Below, one piece after another: positions 61,208 to 64,000 of a stretch of DNA of 64,000 nt (its first letter is position 1; each line of letters starts with the position of its first letter). The notes beneath the pieces are model-generated. The model made no database searches and had not been told where the DNA came from. It saw only the letters and a program-made list of their open reading frames with translations. The stretch is from Bombus terrestris (lineage: Eukaryota > Arthropoda > Insecta > Hymenoptera > Apidae), in assembly GCF_910591885.1 (NCBI RefSeq), contig NC_063282.1:1118001-1182000 (forward strand), written 5' to 3'. Position numbers and translations under genes: made by a program.

Positions 61208-63704
61208 AGTTCGATGCTCTGAATGGTAGATGTGGGACACGTGATATCTACTTTAACGTGACAATGCTTGTGACACTTCATTTGACAGTCTCTACACTCG
61301 TAACCCTGCTTGCCCAATCTTCGCGCAAGCGTTCGCTTACACACCTCGCATACGGTTCCACTGAAATGAAACGACTCGTCTGACTCTACGCTAATTTCAT
61401 TCCTAACGCGATTTTTTCGCAATTGGATAGAATATGACACGCCTCTTGGATGTCGAATAACTTTCAGATATATCGCTAGCACATAGCGAAACGACGCGAT
61501 AAATAAACGATTGTTAAATAATATTATTACTAGAAATAGAGACGGAGATTCTTTGAAGTATCGCTGTTGCAGTATAAAGTGGAAAATCTACCTGGTTAAA
61601 AGCTTTTACGCAACAACATATACGAGCGTAATGCTTGTGTTCCACGTTAGCTTACCCAGCCATATGTTTCGCTATGAAAGTGTGATCGTTGAATATGTGA
61701 AGCTTCGTGCCTTTCTTTCGCCATTTGCTCTTTTGTGCGAGCGACAATGGTACTAGGTAATGCCTGAAAATAACAAAAACGGATGTCGAATATGATTCGT
61801 TCGGCATACGAAAATATAAACGATAAAACGAACGTCGTGTTGCTTACTTTTTAATACCATTCTCGAGAGTCTCGAGAACTAAAGTGGAAGCCTCGTTAAC
61901 GTAAGTTCTGGTCGATGCTCCGCTTATACCGGATGCTTCGCTCAAACTCGATCTCCTCGAATGCTCTTCCCTCCCTGGTATCGATAAACGAACTATAAAA
62001 TTCAAGCGAAACAATCGTTTGCATCTCACGTTACGTTAGTCGCGTGTCAGCGTTATTGGCACGGGAAATGTCTTATTGGCAGTGGCGTTAGCGTTGTAAC
62101 GTTGGCGTGCGTGTATCTTATACTTTTGTCGGCTGATCGTTTTACGAAGCTCCGTAAAATGCGCGCTAGTGCTGTTGCTCGTTGCATCATCGCTATCGGG
62201 ATGATCGTACTTACCAACGTTGCGTGCCACGCACGGGATTCGTGTGCAAAACAAACAAGTAGAATTTTATACTAAAGTCTCGGTCTACTAGAGGGAAGAG
62301 GCACTAAGTCTGTTCTAAATCAGGAATCGTTTCACGGGCGTAATGTATACTCGCGTGCAAACATACCCGAGCCAGGATCACGCGCTCTGTCCGCAGATAT
62401 AGACCTGGAGTGTTGATCCTCGTGGTTTGCATCGCCTTCCGGTCCGACCGATCTGCTTCTCGTCTTCGATCGACTCAATCGTTTCTTTATCGTTCCAAAG
62501 AAATCTCGCCTTTTTCTTCTCGTTCTACCCCTTTCTACAATATAAAGAAGCATAATTTAAACCGACTATAGCATTTTATGTGAAAGCTGGAAATGTCTTG
62601 ATACTTATGAATGGAGGAGTAAAACGCAGCGAGTAAAAACGATAAAAAAAGAAATGAAAGGAGGGGATACCTTCGGAATTGGAAGAATTGGGCGTGCTTT
62701 CTGGTCCCGACGTCACGCTGGTATCTTTCGGTCCATGCTGAAACGAATGAAAACAAAAGGTTTATAAACGGAGAGTTAAGGTCGCGATTGTTTCACAAGC
62801 ATCAACGTTATAGACATTTTAGAAGGTTTCTTTTCGAATCGACTGTAACGTAATTAGCGAAAACGTGTGAACGCGAAATTAGAACAGCGCTGCGTTAAGA
62901 ATAGGACAGAAACGATCTCGTGACAACAAGAATAATTACCTCCGGAGAGATTTCCTGCCAGTTTCCACTTTCCGTCAGGGCGACCTGTGGAATTAGTAAA
63001 CACACGCCACTCAACTGACGATAATTAGCGTTCTCGTAAAACACAAGGCTGCCTGATTTCCAATTGGTTCATAGATGCAAGAAGGACGTAAATGGGAGAC
63101 GGGCGATGAAAAATTAAACGGGAAATGGGATCGTTCGAATGAAAGGAATATTATAAATACCGTGACTTTCGATGCTGGACTTGGAATGCTGGAAATTTTC
63201 TCCGGAAATTCGGAGAATGAACGTAAAATAAGGAGGATCTAAAAAATGCTGATAAAATACGTGCGCGGGTTTACAACCATGATCACGCCGGTGATGACGA
63301 GGGTGAGTGGACACGACGTCAAGCAATGGCTTACCTTAACCACCTGCCGCTCTGGCTGCTGCAAAAGAGAAGACACAACAAAAAAAAAATAGACTATAGT
63401 CGATAGGTGTTAGTAAATGGAGTAAAATTTGCATAGGTCTCGTAATTGCATTCAACGTGCAGATTCATTGAGCGTACCCTTTGCTGGCTGTGCACGATCA
63501 GAGTTCCTTTGTTCCCGTTGCTTTGTCCAGTTCTGTAAGGCGAATCCACCACGTTGCCGTTCGTCAGATAGTCTGCAAATTACATTTGGTCGCTCAAAAT
63601 ATCTAATCGGTTAGAAGGAAGAACGGAAGGAGGTTTACGACTTTCTACGTCCATCATTCCACCAAGCATTCGTCATTTCGTTTACCAGATAAGTTTTCGC
63701 ATGC
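61208..63704 (-). CDS. C1 (zinc/diacylglycerol-type) domain protein, 3' part, partial
   Basis: Nine minus-strand exons join in phase: 63704-63686 (tentative), 63572-63478, 63358-63335, 62984-62940, 62737-62671, 62534-62367, 61992-61848, 61763-61656, 61360-61208. About 220 residues are visible. The order is: a linker (LTNGNVVDSPYRTG), two micro-exons, a basic Ser/Arg region (RRDFFGTIKKRLSRSKTRSR) suited to phosphorylation or membrane contact, a Ser-rich stretch, then HYLVPLSLAQKSKWRKKGTK. This leads into a full C1 zinc finger: His of NDHTF, CEVC, GYECRDCQMKCHKHC, closing DITC. All zinc ligands are present. C1 domains bind diacylglycerol or act as protein-lipid modules; which applies here is unknown. 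The final donor (phase 2 after SIE) shows another exon to the left. Upstream exons lie beyond the window edge. I could not name the family. Confidence 0.82.
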
Positions 63705-64000
63705 CTGGCAACGTGACCGCGATTATGCAAGCGTATTGCATACACTGTCATCGTGATTTGCCAGGTTCGCTTCACTGGTAGTCGAAATAACTTCGAAGAA
63801 TCGTCGATCGTAAGAAACTCGGGCCGAGAAGTGAGCGTACAATCGTTTCGTATCGTGCTAGAGGAACGTTAAAGCGAACGTTAAGTAACGGAGTTGATAG
63901 AAGAAGGGAGACAGGTAGAGAATTCTATACGTGTACATACGAGTAAACATAGGTCATGCGAATTATTACATGGCAGTGGAAAGTACAATCCGGTACAAGA
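63705..64000. other. Right edge, probably intronic
   Basis: No exon recognised; probably an intron of the C1-domain gene, whose 5' exons are expected beyond 64000. Confidence 0.45.

Noticed and set aside
62036..62254. 72-codon minus-strand frame between C1-gene exons
   Set aside because: It lies within an intron. Including it would break the phase between the flanking exons, whose direct junction reads through in frame.

Overview
This is eukaryotic nuclear DNA from an insect, most likely a bee (Hymenoptera, Apoidea). Genes have short GT-AG introns, there is an intron-containing tRNA-Ile(UAU), and the conserved genes read as insect orthologues. A set of small, secreted, Ala/Pro-rich proteins resembles the apidermins, cuticle proteins described from honeybee. 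The first ~28 kb is AT-rich and gene-dense. From ~34 kb onward the sequence becomes visibly CpG-rich, with long spacers full of spurious open frames. Exon boundaries were worked out by hand from splice signals, reading phase and protein-family knowledge; no alignment was run.

Layout. 0.7-1.7 kb (+): mitochondrial ATP synthase subunit d. 3.8-16.0 kb (+): Smg1, the nonsense-mediated-decay PI3K-like kinase, 15 exons and ~3656 residues, complete from N-terminus to FATC. 18.4-23.2 kb (-): TMF1, a Golgi coiled-coil protein, 10 exons. 24.4 kb (+): split tRNA-Ile(UAU). 24.7-26.0 kb (-): an unrecognised charged-repeat protein with a hydrophobic C-terminal segment. 26.4-27.4 kb (+): an IQCK-like IQ-motif protein. 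27.5-28.2 kb (-): mitoribosomal protein mS34. 28.9-33.6 kb (-): a scarface-like CLIP serine protease homologue whose catalytic Ser is Gly.

36.4-51.5 kb holds five small secreted Ala/Pro-rich cuticle-type genes (four on -, one on +). Four share a tiny first exon of 4-7 codons ending in a phase-0 intron, and each has a TATA-like box ~70-120 bp upstream of its start codon. A divergent beta-tubulin gene (-) lies inside this cluster. 54.3-55.0 kb (+): an intronless Ser/Arg-rich protein with a clear TATA+initiator promoter. 61.2-63.7 kb (-): the 3' part of a multi-exon C1 (zinc/diacylglycerol-type) domain protein whose 5' exons run off the right edge.

Functionally this is a mix of housekeeping genes in the left half and cuticle/extracellular genes in the right half. 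I see no phage, CRISPR, operon or toxin system and no intact transposon. The items most worth a second look are the split CLIP-like region in the scarface-like protein, the cuticle cluster interrupted by a beta-tubulin with unusual substitutions, an orphan TATA+initiator promoter at 40.35 kb, tandem CRE palindromes near 57.8 kb, a 22-bp perfect palindrome at 33.9 kb, and the unidentified Ser/Arg-rich, charged-repeat and C1 proteins.
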